From positions 25,397 through 89,396 of the forward strand of contig JAFYYR010000015.1 in the NCBI GenBank assembly GCA_017557435.1: DNA of 64,000 bases, written 5' to 3'. The notes under the pieces were generated by a model, which searched no databases, had not been told where the DNA came from, and was given only the letters and a program-made list of their open reading frames with translations. Shown here in pieces: positions 1 through 9,706 of this stretch. The first letter of the stretch is position 1, and each line of letters begins with the position of its first letter. Position numbers and translations under genes: made by a program. This DNA comes from Pseudobutyrivibrio sp. (GTDB lineage Bacteria > Bacillota > Clostridia > Lachnospirales > Lachnospiraceae).

Positions 1-1646
1 GAAGTAGATAAAAATTCAGATGTACTACCTTTAACACTGTCAGAAAAGGCTGCTACATTATTGCTAAGAGCAGTTGAAGTACTATCATAACCGCTCAAGC
101 TAGAAATCATGTTGTCACGCTCAGATGCCTGAGAATGATAGGTTGCCTCACTGTACCAATCAGTACCCTTAATCATATTGCCTTTGGCATCCTTGTCAAA
201 CTCGTAATTATATCTATCACATGAAATCTTTTTTACTACCGTACCATCAGGCTTTACATAGTTTACAAATACTTCCTTTGAACCTCTTGGAGTAGAAGTC
301 TGTACGTATGCTTTTCTTAAAATATTGATTCCTGATACGCCAGGTGCATAATCTTCTGCAGAAATACCATTAATACTATTCTGGGAATCCTTTAAAATTG
401 ATACACCATCAAGTCCCATTGTTACATAGTCGTAATACTCTTCCTGGTAATTTCCTTCAACATCTATATACTTTACAACTAATCTCTTCTCATAGTAATT
501 ACTTCCGTACCATCCAGTATGTAAATTACCATTTTGGATATTAGCATAAAGAATTTTGCCCTCAACCAAGAGCTTATATTCAATCATGGCTTCAGCCAAT
601 GGGCGAGCATAGTTTTCATAATAATTGCTCATTGTAAGCTGAGGCTTATTTGTAGCTGCAATTGCTTCTCTTTGAACTTTTTCTGCATGCTTAAGAGCTT
701 CAACCTTAAGCTGAGTTTCTTCTACACCGTTATTACTATAACCATATGTAATAAAGTTTTCTGATGTAGCTACATATTCGCTTGCTGCTTCACTTTCAGC
801 AATTGATAAACTTTCTGATGCAGCTGCCTGACTTGCAGAATTTGACTCAGATATATATGTTAACTGAGATTCTTCTGTAGAAATAGATTCACTTGCAGAT
901 ACGATTTCCTCATCAGTTACCTCAGAAGTACTTTCTGATGTACTCTCTGATGTCGAAGATGCTTCAGTATCACTACCTGCTTCTAAAGGCGCATTTGGAT
1001 CCAGTGTTGCAGTATCTGGTGTCTGCTGTGCTGGAGCTGGTGCTGCAAGCATTTTTACATTTCTGGTTGGAGCTACAGTACGAAGCTGTACCTTTGAAGC
1101 AGAAATATCAGTAGTAACTTCATTTTCATCTAACTGGTTTTCATTTGCTGCTGGTTCAGCCGCTGGTGCGCCTGCACCTTCTTCAGATCCTTCCTGACCT
1201 TCTGCTACTGGTGCTGCCGGTTCTGCTGCTGGCGCGCCTGCACCTTCTTCAGATCCTTCCTGACCTTCACCCTCTGCTGCTGGAGCCTGTGCTGCGCCTG
1301 AGACGTCACCCTCCTGACCTTCACCTTCTACTGCTGCTGGTGCGGCTGGAGCTTCAGCTGGAACTTCAGCTGGTGCTTCTGCTGGTGCTTCCGGTGTTAC
1401 CTCTGCTTCTGGTGTTGCTGCCTGTGTCTCTGGCGCTACCTGCGCTGAAACTGTAGGCTCTTGTGATGTTGTCTCATCAGGTGCCTCTTGTGCTGCTTCA
1501 GGTGCAGAATCATATACTACTTCTTCGCCTGTTGTTTCTATTTCATGTGCATACGCCAAGCCCATATTAGAAAAAACGCTGGCGCCCCCAACTGCTGTGC
1601 CAGTGATTACGATTCCTTTTACGAGATCCTGTACTTTCTTACCCAT
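1..1646 (-). CDS. Serine-rich repeat surface adhesin, N-terminal part (runs off left edge)
   Basis: The frame is open from an ATG at 1646 (AAAGGAG ribosome site 8 nt upstream) to the left edge, about 548 codons, so the C-terminus is missing. The N-terminus is a long signal peptide with a glycine motif (GTAVGGASVF) and an AYA-type cleavage region, as in accessory-Sec substrates. Next comes an Ala/Pro/Glu/Gly-rich stretch (about residues 40-190) that includes a 22-residue direct repeat, then a short Ser-rich segment. A folded region at about residues 300-490 is clearly related to residues about 205-340 of the second serine-rich protein in this window. The remaining sequence becomes Ser/Thr-rich near the edge. 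Family knowledge: such proteins are O-glycosylated in the cytoplasm and exported by SecA2/SecY2. The adhesin role is inferred. Confidence 0.85.
   Translation of the reverse strand, partial: MGKKVQDLVKGIVITGTAVGGASVFSNMGLAYAHEIETTGEEVVYDSAPEAAQEAPDETTSQEPTVSAQVAPETQAATPEAEVTPEAPAEAPAEVPAEAPAAPAAVEGEGQEGDVSGAAQAPAAEGEGQEGSEEGAGAPAAEPAAPVAEGQEGSEEGAGAPAAEPAANENQLDENEVTTDISASKVQLRTVAPTRNVKMLAAPAPAQQTPDTATLDPNAPLEAGSDTEASSTSESTSESTSEVTDEEIVSASESISTEESQLTYISESNSASQAAASESLSIAESEAASEYVATSENFITYGYSNNGVEETQLKVEALKHAEKVQREAIAATNKPQLTMSNYYENYARPLAEAMIEYKLLVEGKILYANIQNGNLHTGWYGSNYYEKRLVVKYIDVEGNYQEEYYDYVTMGLDGVSILKDSQNSINGISAEDYAPGVSGINILRKAYVQTSTPRGSKEVFVNYVKPDGTVVKKISCDRYNYEFDKDAKGNMIKGTDWYSEATYHSQASERDNMISSLSGYDSTSTALSNNVAAFSDSVKGSTSEFLST
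1147..1283 (-). repeat. 66-bp direct repeat in the Ala/Pro/Glu-rich region
   Basis: Two near-identical 66-bp units, with GCGCCTG cores at 1168 and 1234, encode a 22-residue repeat of the type EGQEGSEEGAGAPAAEPAA. A third, degenerate unit follows. The period is a multiple of three, so copy-number change would keep the reading frame. Confidence 0.75.
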
Positions 1647-1723
1647 ACTACTATCTCCTTTACTCGCCCTATCTTGTTCTCTTATAAGGTATATCGGTCG
1701 AATATTATCTTTTCTGTAAAGGT

Positions 1724-1751
1724 ATTATAGAAATTAAGTATGAAAAAACAA
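1724..1751 (-). promoter_or_regulatory. Candidate promoter of the first serine-rich adhesin
   Basis: On the minus strand a perfect -10 TATAAT (1724-1729) follows TTGTTT (1746-1751) with a 16-bp spacer. It lies about 80 bp upstream of the ATG at 1646 and 20 bp downstream of the TGCCA direct repeat. Confidence 0.6.
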
Positions 1752-1771
1752 TGTACAAAATGTTTACATTC

Positions 1772-1796
1772 TGCCAAATTTACGCCGTTCTTGCCA
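1772..1796. promoter_or_regulatory. TGCCA-N15-TGCCA direct repeat (operator candidate 1)
   Basis: TGCCA occurs at 1772 and again at 1792 on the plus strand, an exact 20-bp period. It sits about 20 bp upstream of the -35 of the serine-rich adhesin gene. The same arrangement precedes three other surface-protein genes in the window (9561, 23562 and 33236). The position upstream of the -35 would suit an activator. Confidence 0.6.
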
Positions 1797-1810
1797 TAGG
1801 CCACAAAGCA

Positions 1811-3307
1811 CTATTCTCGGTAAAAATCTTCCTTCAAAACTCTTTCATATTGGCCCTTAAACCAGGCGCCAATACCTGCAGTGTTATCGTTATGTCGTCC
1901 GTGTAAACCCTTGCCATAAACCTGCACACCAGCAGAATTTAGCTCTGACAAAAGGGTCTCATAGGCGGTGTCATCATAATCATCTTCGAACATGTAAGAG
2001 ACAATGAATTTGGTATGACTAAAGTCAGTGTTACGGATTTTGCTCCACACTCTTTCATTTAAAGATTCCACTCCTGCCATTGTCATATCCCCAGAGAACT
2101 TCTGGAGCAAATCAAGGGAAGTAGGGAATCCTCCCGGTCTCTTAAGTCTTTCATTCTGAGCAATATTTCCAAGGCTAGCTAGTGGCTTGCCCAATATAAG
2201 CGCATGTGGCTTCAAATCACATCCGTAGTACATAGAACCGATGGTTCCCATGGAGATTCCTGATAAAATCAAATCACCTGGATAAAATCCTAGCTTACTT
2301 AAATATTTATCTATTATCTTAACCATGGTGCGCTCAAACTCTGGCGAGCCCATATAGAATCCACCACCCTCAAAACGCTGCTCCGCTAATAATAGGAAAG
2401 GACATCCCATTTTTCTCATCATGTAATATCCCTCGAAGCCTTCCATGGTCTTGTATCCTGAAAAATAAACTGCAAGAGGTGGCTTCAAATCACCTGGATC
2501 AAAATATGCAAATATTTCCTCTCGCTCGGAGGTCACATATCTTTCTCCTCCTACCATAAATTCTCCTATATCCCATCTGGAGATTCTATCGTGGAGTCCA
2601 ATTATTTCCAGATGGCCACTTCCCACTGCTCTAAGGGAACAGAAAATTGATCCAGCACCATTTCTTCCTTCTATACGAACTTCATTTTTTAAATCCTCTT
2701 CTGAGAATTCCCAGGAATCAAGTACTTCAGAAAGACTACCTGATACAAACTGCTTGATTGAAAGGGATATTTCTACCCCTTCATCCTTTTTATATTCCAA
2801 CCAAAAATCAATAGCCTGGCCCTCCTCTAGAGGAATATTGCCTCGCCAAAAAGCTATCTGCTTCATCTCATAACCATAGTCACCATCAAGACTGACGCTA
2901 TATTGGCCATTCCATTTAACCTGCCCCTTAAATCCATTAGCTATTCCTACAGAGCCTGGGTTAAATTTCTCGCCATAAGGCTTACTGAAATATTTTTTTG
3001 CTTCATTATTAATGAAATCCTGAATGTTGTAGGTAGGCAAAAGCTTGCCCATGCGCTGTTCAAACAATAGCCCATTGGCCTCATCCAGTTCAAAGCTATC
3101 CACAGCAAAAAGACAGTAGGAATATGACATATCCTTAACTGCCTTTATCTCATCAGGTTCTAGATTTCTCTCTAGAACAACTATTTCATATATTTCCTTT
3201 TTATATTTCACTTTGCCATCGGCAAAAATATGCTTTATATATGAAGGAAAGCTATACTTATTTTTCCAATCTTCAGTTCCAATTTGTAGTATTCGTATTT
3301 TCTCCAT
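1811..3307 (-). CDS. asp2: Accessory Sec system protein Asp2
   Basis: A 498-residue protein recognised as Asp2 of the SecA2/SecY2 accessory export system. The N-terminal half (to about residue 240) is beta-rich and lacks obvious catalytic motifs. The C-terminal half is an alpha/beta-hydrolase fold with the nucleophile motif GISMG (Ser about 352) and a late His in HGRHND (about 469-472). Asp2 proteins are known to be needed for export and to O-acetylate GlcNAc on serine-rich repeat proteins, and the visible Ser/His residues are consistent with that activity. It lies between two serine-rich repeat adhesin genes, its expected substrates. The ribosome site is weak, and a hairpin lies just upstream of the start. 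asp1, asp3, secY2 and secA2 are not in the window and are presumably to the left. Confidence 0.85.
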   Translation of the reverse strand: MEKIRILQIGTEDWKNKYSFPSYIKHIFADGKVKYKKEIYEIVVLERNLEPDEIKAVKDMSYSYCLFAVDSFELDEANGLLFEQRMGKLLPTYNIQDFINNEAKKYFSKPYGEKFNPGSVGIANGFKGQVKWNGQYSVSLDGDYGYEMKQIAFWRGNIPLEEGQAIDFWLEYKKDEGVEISLSIKQFVSGSLSEVLDSWEFSEEDLKNEVRIEGRNGAGSIFCSLRAVGSGHLEIIGLHDRISRWDIGEFMVGGERYVTSEREEIFAYFDPGDLKPPLAVYFSGYKTMEGFEGYYMMRKMGCPFLLLAEQRFEGGGFYMGSPEFERTMVKIIDKYLSKLGFYPGDLILSGISMGTIGSMYYGCDLKPHALILGKPLASLGNIAQNERLKRPGGFPTSLDLLQKFSGDMTMAGVESLNERVWSKIRNTDFSHTKFIVSYMFEDDYDDTAYETLLSELNSAGVQVYGKGLHGRHNDNTAGIGAWFKGQYERVLKEDFYRE

Positions 3308-3318
3308 AATGCACTATT

Positions 3319-3347
3319 AGCCTAGCCAGCATAACGCCAGCTAGGCT
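3319..3347 (-). other. Intercistronic hairpin before asp2
   Basis: Inverted repeat AGCCTAGC...GCTAGGCT with an 8-bp perfect stem that wobble pairs can extend. It lies in the 53-bp gap between the GT-C-like gene and asp2, 11 nt before the asp2 ATG. There is no T-run on the minus strand, so mRNA processing or translational tuning is more likely than termination. Confidence 0.5.
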
Positions 3348-3360
3348 CCTTTATTATTTT

Positions 3361-4383
3361 TTAATATTCTCTTTCCTCTACTTTTAGTCCCACAGCCTTG
3401 TCAATAAGTGAGAATACACCTGCAATAGGAACTATGTATACGGCCTTTGAAAGCTCTTTAAATGTGCTTAAGTTATCGCCCTGAATTGCGATTACAACAA
3501 ATGTCACAATAGTAAATCCAATCCAGAAACAGTATGTAGAGAACTTTTCTCCCAAAAATACTTTTACAATTGTAACTACAACAAGAACCGCAAAAAGAAT
3601 AATCCATGGACTTCCGCAAATAATCTTCATGCCTTCAGCAAATCCGCCAATGTTATTCATGTTGTATACAACAACATCCTGGAAGAAATCTTTTGCATTC
3701 TTAAAATACCAAAGATAAAGTCCCATTGGAACTCCTACTGTAATCAGTCCTTCAAATACTGATACGTAAAAAGCTCGGTATTCTTTGCCCTCTAGGCCAT
3801 CTACCTTGAACTTGATAGCAAAGAAAATCAGTAAGACAACCCAGATAAAGATGTATCCTGGCTGCAAGAAAAATACTAAGCCCAAATCAATAGTGAGCAA
3901 ATATGTATGATATGACAAAAATCCCTGCTGAAGCTGTCTTGCTACATGATAGCATGTTAATGTAAGGATGAAGAACATCATCTCTTCTGCGCCTGCATGA
4001 GTAAGTGCGCCCCACTCAAACACAGTTAAAATACCTGCAGAAATCATTGCAAAAATCTCTGATGTAAATAATTTTGCAGTCTTGTACTGGAATAACACAA
4101 GGAAAAATATTCCAACTGTTTCCATTATAAAGTGAACTATATGAGTATCTGTTGGAAGATAGCCTAGTCCATAGAACTCGAAAAGAACTGGACCATAATT
4201 TCCATCTACCTCCACATAGGCTAAAAATCCATCGCGAATCTGATGTGCAATATCAAGAATTCCCTCCTGCATTGCTGTAAATGCATTATTCATCCATGGA
4301 TTTAGTGGGCTAGACAACGAAATAACAAATGTTATCGCAAGAACCCCAAAAAATTCTAAACATCTTTTAAGCTTTTTATTCAT
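3361..4383 (-). CDS. Polytopic membrane protein, GT-C glycosyltransferase-like
   Basis: About 340 residues with roughly nine or ten hydrophobic segments. I place the start at the ATG at 4383, which has GGAGG upstream; an ATG five codons earlier overlaps that site. The first loop (SPLNPWMNN ... IRDG...Y...GNYGPVLFEFYGLG) resembles the first extracytoplasmic loop of GT-C sugar transferases, where a KGPLLYFL-like motif follows a catalytic Asp. Here Asn residues stand where an acidic residue is expected, so activity is uncertain. Its position between a serine-rich repeat adhesin gene and asp2 suggests a role in modifying or exporting those adhesins. That role is inferred from context; no characterised homologue was recognised. 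Confidence 0.55.
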   Translation of the reverse strand: MNKKLKRCLEFFGVLAITFVISLSSPLNPWMNNAFTAMQEGILDIAHQIRDGFLAYVEVDGNYGPVLFEFYGLGYLPTDTHIVHFIMETVGIFFLVLFQYKTAKLFTSEIFAMISAGILTVFEWGALTHAGAEEMMFFILTLTCYHVARQLQQGFLSYHTYLLTIDLGLVFFLQPGYIFIWVVLLIFFAIKFKVDGLEGKEYRAFYVSVFEGLITVGVPMGLYLWYFKNAKDFFQDVVVYNMNNIGGFAEGMKIICGSPWIILFAVLVVVTIVKVFLGEKFSTYCFWIGFTIVTFVVIAIQGDNLSTFKELSKAVYIVPIAGVFSLIDKAVGLKVEEREY

Positions 4384-4397
4384 TCCCCTATCCTCCA

Positions 4398-4438
4398 TAA
4401 AATAATTTAGAGAGTGACAAAGTATATCACTCTCTAAT
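4398..4438 (-). terminator. Terminator or attenuator after the second serine-rich adhesin gene
   Basis: 11-bp perfect stem (TTAGAGAGTGA / TCACTCTCTAA, arms 4407-4417 and 4427-4437) followed on the minus strand by the T-rich tract ATTATTTTA. It lies between the adhesin stop at 4480 and the next ATG at 4383, so it probably lowers read-through into the GT-C-like gene and asp2. Confidence 0.65.
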
Positions 4439-4479
4439 TATAATTCACTTTAAACTACATTCTGTAAAGAATTTGTGAA

Positions 4480-7400
4480 TTATTTCTCATTTTTGGCTTT
4501 TACAGCCTCAGTCTTAGCTTCCTTCTTATCTTTTGCTTTCTTTCCAGCTAATGCACTGATTATAATGAGAATCCAATACCACCAAACTCTTCCAGCAAGA
4601 CCACTCTTAGAAATTGCAAGAGGAGTCTCCTCGTCTTCGATTGTAGTAAGGTCTCCGTCTCCAACATTTGCTAAGGTCTGATCATCATCGAGAACTACAG
4701 CAAGTGGTACCTGCTCGTCTGCAATTCCCTGAATCTCATCACCTTCAAGCTCATTAAAGTTAGAAACTCGTGAAACTGTATTATTTGTAACCTCATTAAA
4801 TGAAGTTGTATTTGTATTTTCTGTTGTGCTTCCTGCTACACCATTGCTCTCAGATGCAGAACCATTTGAACCAGCGCCACTGCCTGAGTTGTCATTTGAA
4901 GTGCTTGCTGCTGCAGAGTTGCTTGCACTAGCTGATGCCGACTCAGAAGCTGATGTGCTAGCTGATGTAGATGCGCTTTCACTTGCAGATGTGCTAGTTG
5001 ATGCACTCTCAGATGCTGATGTACTTGCACTTGTTGATGCTGACTCAGATGCTGATGTACTTGCGCTTGTTGATGCACTAGCAGATACTGATGCGCTCTC
5101 GCTCTCACTTACTGATGTTGACTCAGACTGGCTAAGTGAAGCTGATGTACTTGCTGACTCTGAAGCACTTAAGCTAGCTGATGCAGACTGTCTCTCAGAG
5201 TTGCTGATGCTCATACTCTCTGAAAGGCTTAAGCTTACAGAAAGTGACATGCTCTCAGATACAGAAGTACTTGCGCTCTCAGAAAGTGAAGCCGATGTGC
5301 TTGCTGACTCTGACAAGCTAGCTGATGTAGATGCACTCTCGCTTGCTGATATAGAAGCAGATGTGCTCTCGCTAAGTGATGCACTTGTTGATGCTGACTC
5401 ACTTAATGAAGCTGAAGTACTTGCACTTGTTGAAGCACTTTCGCTTGCGCTTGTTGATTCAGATAAGCTTACGCTCATTGAAACACTCTGGCTCTCAAGC
5501 TCACTTATTCTTGCAGAGGCACTTGCTGACTCTGACTCTCTTATGCTCTCAGAGATGCTTGCTGACTCTGATAAACTTGCTGATGTTGAAGCACTCTCGC
5601 TTGCTGATGTACTTGCACTTATTGATGCACTTGTGCTTGCTGATTCACTAGCTGATGCTGAGCTGCTTGCACTTGCTGATGCACTCTCAGATGCTGATGT
5701 GCTACCGCTAAGTGATGCTGATGTTGATGCAGACTCACTTGCTGATGTACTTGCAGATGCTGAAGTACTTGTGCTTGTTGATGCACTCTCAGATGCTGAT
5801 GTGCTTGCACTTGTTGATGCACTTGTGCTCGCTGATTCACTAGCTGATACTGAGCTGCTTGCACTTGCTGATGCACTCTCAGATGCTGATGTGCTACCGC
5901 TAAGTGATGCTGATGTTGATGCAGACTCACTTGCTGATGTACTTGCAGATGCTGAAGTACTTGCGCTTGTTGATGCACTCTCAGAAGCTGATATGCTTGC
6001 ACTTGTTGAAGCGCTTGTACTTGCTGATTCTGAAGCAGATGCACTAGTTGAAGCTGAAGTGCTAGCTGAAGTAGAAGCACTTTCACTTGCGCTAGCTGAT
6101 TCAGATAAGCTAATGCTCATTGAAACACTCTGGCTCTCAAGTTCACTTATTCTTGCAGAGGCGCTTGCTGACTCTGACTCTCTTATGCTCTCAGAGATAC
6201 TTGCTGACTCTGATAAACTTGCTGATATTGATGCACTCTCGCTTGCTGAAGTGCTGGCACTTGTTGAAGCGCTCTCAGATGCTGATGCACTTGCGCTTGT
6301 TGATGCGCTCTCAGATGCTGATGTGCTTGCGCTTGTTGATGCGCTTGTACTTGCTGATTCACTAGCTGATGCTGAGCTGCTTGCACTTGCTGATGAGCTC
6401 TCAGAAGCTGATGTGCTTGCGCTTGTTGATGCACTTGTACTTGCTGATTCACTAGCTGATGCTGAGCTGCTTGCACTTGCTGATGAGCTCTCAGATGCTG
6501 ATGTGCTTGCGCTTGTTGATGCACTTGTACTTGCTGAAGTAGACGCGCTTGTGCTTGCTGATTCTGAAGCAGATGCGCTAGTTGAAGCTGAAGTGCTAGC
6601 TGATGTAGAAGCACTTTCACTTGCGCTAGCTGATTCAGATAAGCTAATGCTCATTGAAACACTCTGGCTCTCAAGTTCACTTATTCTTGCAGAGGCACTT
6701 GCTGACTCTGACTCTCTTATGCTCTCAGAGACGCTTGCTGACTCTGATAAACTTGCTGATGTTGATGCACTCTCAGAAGCTGATGTACTTGCACTTGTTG
6801 ATGCACTTGTTGATGCACTTGTACTTGCTGACTCGCTTGCTGATGCTGAAGTACTTGCGCTTGTTGATGCACTTGTGCTTGCTGACTCGCTTGCTGATGC
6901 TGAAGTACTTGCGCTTGTTGATGCACTTGTGCTTGCTGACTCGCTTGCTGATGCTGAGTTGCTTGCACTTGTTGATGCACTCTCAGAAGCTGATGTGCTT
7001 GCGCTTGTTGATGCACTTGTACTTGCTGACTCACTAGCTGATGCTGATGTGCTTGCACTTGTTGATGCACTCTCAGATGCTGAAGTGCTGGCGCTTGTTG
7101 ATGCGCTTGTACTTGCTGACTCACTAGCTGATGCTGATGTGCTTGCACTTGTTGAAGCACTCTCAGATGCTGAAGTGCTGGCGCTTGTTGATGCGCTTGT
7201 ACTTGCTGACTCGCTTGCTGATGCTGAGTTGCTTGCACTTGCTGATGCTGACTCAGATGCTGATGCACTAGCACTAGCAGATGCACTCTGGCTTGCTGAA
7301 ATGCTTTCGCTTACATACTGTGAAAGGCTTGCACTAAGTGACTCGCTTATACTCTGGCTCATTGATGCGCTAGCTGAATTAGAAGCGCTCACTGACTCAG

Positions 7401-9453
7401 ATCTTGAAAGAGATGCGCTGTCAGAAGCTGCTGCGCTCTCTGATAATGACTGGCTGCGTGACTCAGAAGTCTGTGCTGATGCAGATGCACTCTCTGAAAT
7501 AGACTCACTTCTTGACTGAGATGCCTGGTTTGATGCAGATGCACTTTCAGACATTGACTCACTTCTAGAAGCTGATGAGCTCTCAGATGCCTTAGCACTC
7601 TCGCTGATTGACTCTGTCCATGAATCAGACTCAGAAGAAACCTCTGATACTGTCTCACTTACTGACTCAGAAACTGAAGTGAACTCACTTCTCTCATGAG
7701 CGTAATCATCTTTTCCCTTATCAAAATCATTGATTGAGAAGTATGTATATCCCTTTACTCCAAAGTTACCGTCTTTTGCCTGACCAGCATTATTGAAGTA
7801 TGTATCTGTGCTTTCCTTAGCCTTTGCTATAAAGCTATCCTTAAAATTAACGCTGTAGCTTGTTGAACTAGCTGATGTATATAATGTAACAGTCTGAGTC
7901 CAATTGCTAGCACCGTGGTCATCTATAGTGGCTGTAAATGTATATGTGCCATTTCCATTATTTACGATTCTAGAATTTCTATAGAAATAAGTCTTACCAC
8001 CAATCTTGATTCTCTGGTTATTGTAAGAAACTGTATTTCCATTGCCATCTGTAAGTGTTGAATATGTTCCAACACCCTGAGAATTAGAAACAACTACACC
8101 AAGTGTATTGTCTGCAGAGTTTCTGCAAACACCTGATAGCTGTCCATTCCATACATTATCTGCAGATGAATAGCTACCTAAATCATGATAGATAACCTGA
8201 CCATCTTCAGAATAATAAATATTTGACCATGGATTGTTATTCTGAGCTACAACATTTTTTGTAGTTCCGTTATATGAATTCCAAGAAAGAGTAAATGAAT
8301 CATCTTCCTGGATTGTAACCTTTACATCGTCAGCTACACGCTGTCCGTTTACATAGTAACGACATACTGTTGACTCAGTACCATCAGCAGCTGTCTCTGT
8401 TTCATAATTCCATGTGAGAATATTGCCATTAGCATCTTTGTACTGGTTTGTCTTCTTAACAACCATGATTCCAGATACTACATTTGCATTATCATGCTCT
8501 CTACCCTGAGCTGGGCTATCATAGAATCCAGGAACTAATGCATTTCCTGCTTTATCTATTGTTACATAATCAAAGTAAGCGTACTTTGTCTCGCCTGCTG
8601 CATCAACATATGTAACCTTTACGCCGTTAGTATTGTAGTTGCTGAAATCCCAATCACTATAAAGGATTTCGCCAACATAACCTTCCTGATAGAAAGAATA
8701 CTGAATAAGAAGGTTAGCAAGCTTATCGCCGTAACCATAGTAATTATTTGATCTATCGTCATGGTTAAGATACTGACCATTTCTGATAGCTCTCTGCTGT
8801 ACTGCCTCAAGCTCTGCTCTTGCTTCCTCGATTTCCTTAATAAGGTTCTCAAGATAATCATCCTCTCCAGCTTCTGAGAATGAAGTTGAAGCTGAATCAT
8901 ATGAAGACTCTGCATCAGACATAGCTTCTGAAAGGCTCTCGCTCTCAGAACTGATTCTCTCAGATACTGACTCAGATGTGCTAGCAATTGACTCATTTTC
9001 TGATGTTAATGATTCGGCTGCTGAATTTGATGTCGAAGAAATCTGTGATTCCTCTGTAGAAAAAGAAGTGCTAGCTGCTTCAGATTGAGCTGCTACTTCT
9101 GAAGAAACATCATCCCCCATTGTTCCTTGCGCTTCTACGTCTGCCCCCTCGGCATTTACCGCTGTCGCCTGAGCAGTTAAGTCAACCTCTTCAAGCTCTG
9201 TTGTGGTCTCCTCCACCACAGTCTCTTGGGTTGTCTCTTCCTGAACGCTCTCGACAGTAGTCTCGACAACTTCCCTTGCCTGCTCTTGGGTAACCTCTAC
9301 TGTGATAACCCCTCCAGCATTGGCGGCTGCTTGCTCTTCTCCAAGCTCGGCAGCATATGCTAAATTAGCGTCACCGAATACAGATGCACCACCAACTGTT
9401 GCGCCTGTAATGGCAACTCCTTTTAATAAATTTTCAACTTTTTTCTTTGACAT
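4480..9453 (-). CDS. Giant serine-rich repeat surface adhesin
   Basis: 1657 residues. The N-terminal signal peptide has a glycine motif ([16 protein letters not shown]), typical of accessory-Sec substrates. A short acidic/Ser region follows, then a folded binding region (about residues 205-600). The first part of that region is related to the neighbouring adhesin, with shared landmarks such as NNYYGYG/SNYYENYA and YFDYVT/YYDYVT. A very long SASTSASES-type region (about residues 610-1530) is punctuated by three copies of a conserved RISELESQ segment. The C-terminus has no LPxTG; it carries [11 protein letters not shown] followed by a single hydrophobic segment, [12 protein letters not shown], and a Lys-rich tail. 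Family knowledge: the Ser-rich stalk is glycosylated and exported by SecA2/SecY2. The ligand is unknown. Confidence 0.88.
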   Translation of the reverse strand: MSKKKVENLLKGVAITGATVGGASVFGDANLAYAAELGEEQAAANAGGVITVEVTQEQAREVVETTVESVQEETTQETVVEETTTELEEVDLTAQATAVNAEGADVEAQGTMGDDVSSEVAAQSEAASTSFSTEESQISSTSNSAAESLTSENESIASTSESVSERISSESESLSEAMSDAESSYDSASTSFSEAGEDDYLENLIKEIEEARAELEAVQQRAIRNGQYLNHDDRSNNYYGYGDKLANLLIQYSFYQEGYVGEILYSDWDFSNYNTNGVKVTYVDAAGETKYAYFDYVTIDKAGNALVPGFYDSPAQGREHDNANVVSGIMVVKKTNQYKDANGNILTWNYETETAADGTESTVCRYYVNGQRVADDVKVTIQEDDSFTLSWNSYNGTTKNVVAQNNNPWSNIYYSEDGQVIYHDLGSYSSADNVWNGQLSGVCRNSADNTLGVVVSNSQGVGTYSTLTDGNGNTVSYNNQRIKIGGKTYFYRNSRIVNNGNGTYTFTATIDDHGASNWTQTVTLYTSASSTSYSVNFKDSFIAKAKESTDTYFNNAGQAKDGNFGVKGYTYFSINDFDKGKDDYAHERSEFTSVSESVSETVSEVSSESDSWTESISESAKASESSSASRSESMSESASASNQASQSRSESISESASASAQTSESRSQSLSESAAASDSASLSRSESVSASNSASASMSQSISESLSASLSQYVSESISASQSASASASASASESASASASNSASASESASTSASTSASTSASESASTSASTSASASESASTSASTSASTSASESASTSASTSASASESASTSASTSASTSASESASTSASNSASASESASTSASTSASTSASASESASTSASTSASTSASASESASTSASTSASTSASTSASESASTSASLSESASVSESIRESESASASARISELESQSVSMSISLSESASASESASTSASTSASTSASASESASTSASTSASTSASTSASTSASESSSASASSSASASESASTSASTSASTSASESSSASASSSASASESASTSASTSASTSASESASTSASASASESASTSASTSASESASISASLSESASISESIRESESASASARISELESQSVSMSISLSESASASESASTSASTSASTSASASESASTSASTSASISASESASTSASTSASASTSASESASTSASLSGSTSASESASASASSSVSASESASTSASTSASTSASESASTSTSTSASASTSASESASTSASLSGSTSASESASASASSSASASESASTSASISASTSASESASTSASLSESASISESIRESESASASARISELESQSVSMSVSLSESTSASESASTSASTSASLSESASTSASLSESTSASISASESASTSASLSESASTSASLSESASTSVSESMSLSVSLSLSESMSISNSERQSASASLSASESASTSASLSQSESTSVSESESASVSASASTSASTSASESASTSASTSASESASTSTSASESASTSASTSASESASASASNSAAASTSNDNSGSGAGSNGSASESNGVAGSTTENTNTTSFNEVTNNTVSRVSNFNELEGDEIQGIADEQVPLAVVLDDDQTLANVGDGDLTTIEDEETPLAISKSGLAGRVWWYWILIIISALAGKKAKDKKEAKTEAVKAKNEK
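4885..7690 (-). repeat. Serine-rich repeat coding region
   Basis: About 2.8 kb encoding alternating Ser-Ala-Ser-Thr/Glu units. Within it a conserved segment of about 40 codons (IRESES...[13 protein letters not shown]) recurs at roughly 5456-5579, 6098-6220 and 6632-6752. The low-complexity codons also open long frames on the other strand that I do not regard as genes. Confidence 0.9.
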
Positions 9454-9512
9454 ACTGTATAACCTCTCTCGTGTTATGACAAAAAATTAAATCTAACCTC
9501 AATGTAAGTGTT

Positions 9513-9540
9513 ATTGTATCACGTAAATTTTATTTTTAAA
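9513..9540 (-). promoter_or_regulatory. Candidate promoter of the giant serine-rich adhesin
   Basis: On the minus strand, TACAAT (9513-9518) follows the weak -35 TTTAAA (9535-9540) with a 16-bp spacer, about 60 bp upstream of the ATG at 9453. The poor -35 and the direct repeat 20 bp further upstream suggest activator dependence. Confidence 0.45.
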
Positions 9541-9560
9541 GTGCTTTAAGTAACTGTTCT

Positions 9561-9585
9561 TGCCAAATAATGGACGTTTTTGCCA
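9561..9585. promoter_or_regulatory. TGCCA-N15-TGCCA direct repeat (operator candidate 2)
   Basis: TGCCAAATAA occurs twice, starting at 9561 and 9581: a perfect 10-bp repeat with a 20-bp period. It is the best copy of the element found upstream of four surface-protein genes. It lies 108-132 bp upstream of the start codon and 20 bp above the putative -35. Confidence 0.65.
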
Positions 9586-9648
9586 AATAATTATGTATCA
9601 CACCATTTTCACTGTTTTCATTATTTAATATAACGCTATTTTTGAGCG

Positions 9649-9688
9649 AAAAAAAGAGGACAAAGTAACCAATGTTACCCTGTCCCTA
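9649..9688 (-). terminator. Terminator of the signal peptidase-sortase fusion gene
   Basis: On the minus strand, a GGACAGGGTAAC-type arm pairs with GTTACTTTGTCC and is followed by CTTTTTTTT. It lies just after the stop codon at 9707. Confidence 0.8.
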
Positions 9689-9706
9689 TATGTCTATTTT
9701 AGATAA

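Noticed and set aside
1145-1456. Leu-rich plus-strand frame opposite the first adhesin
   Set aside because: Antisense to the Ala/Pro/Glu repeats; composition is explained by the complement of those codons.
4907-7270. Possible CRISPR or satellite array in the highly repetitive DNA
   Set aside because: The repeats are contiguous coding triplets without unique spacers and lie in one continuous frame.
4826-7519. 897-codon open frame on the plus strand (Leu/Ala/Asp-rich)
   Set aside because: It is exactly antisense to the Ser-rich stalk; its repetitive [10 protein letters not shown] pattern is the complement of SASTSASES codons, with no ribosome site. A coding shadow.
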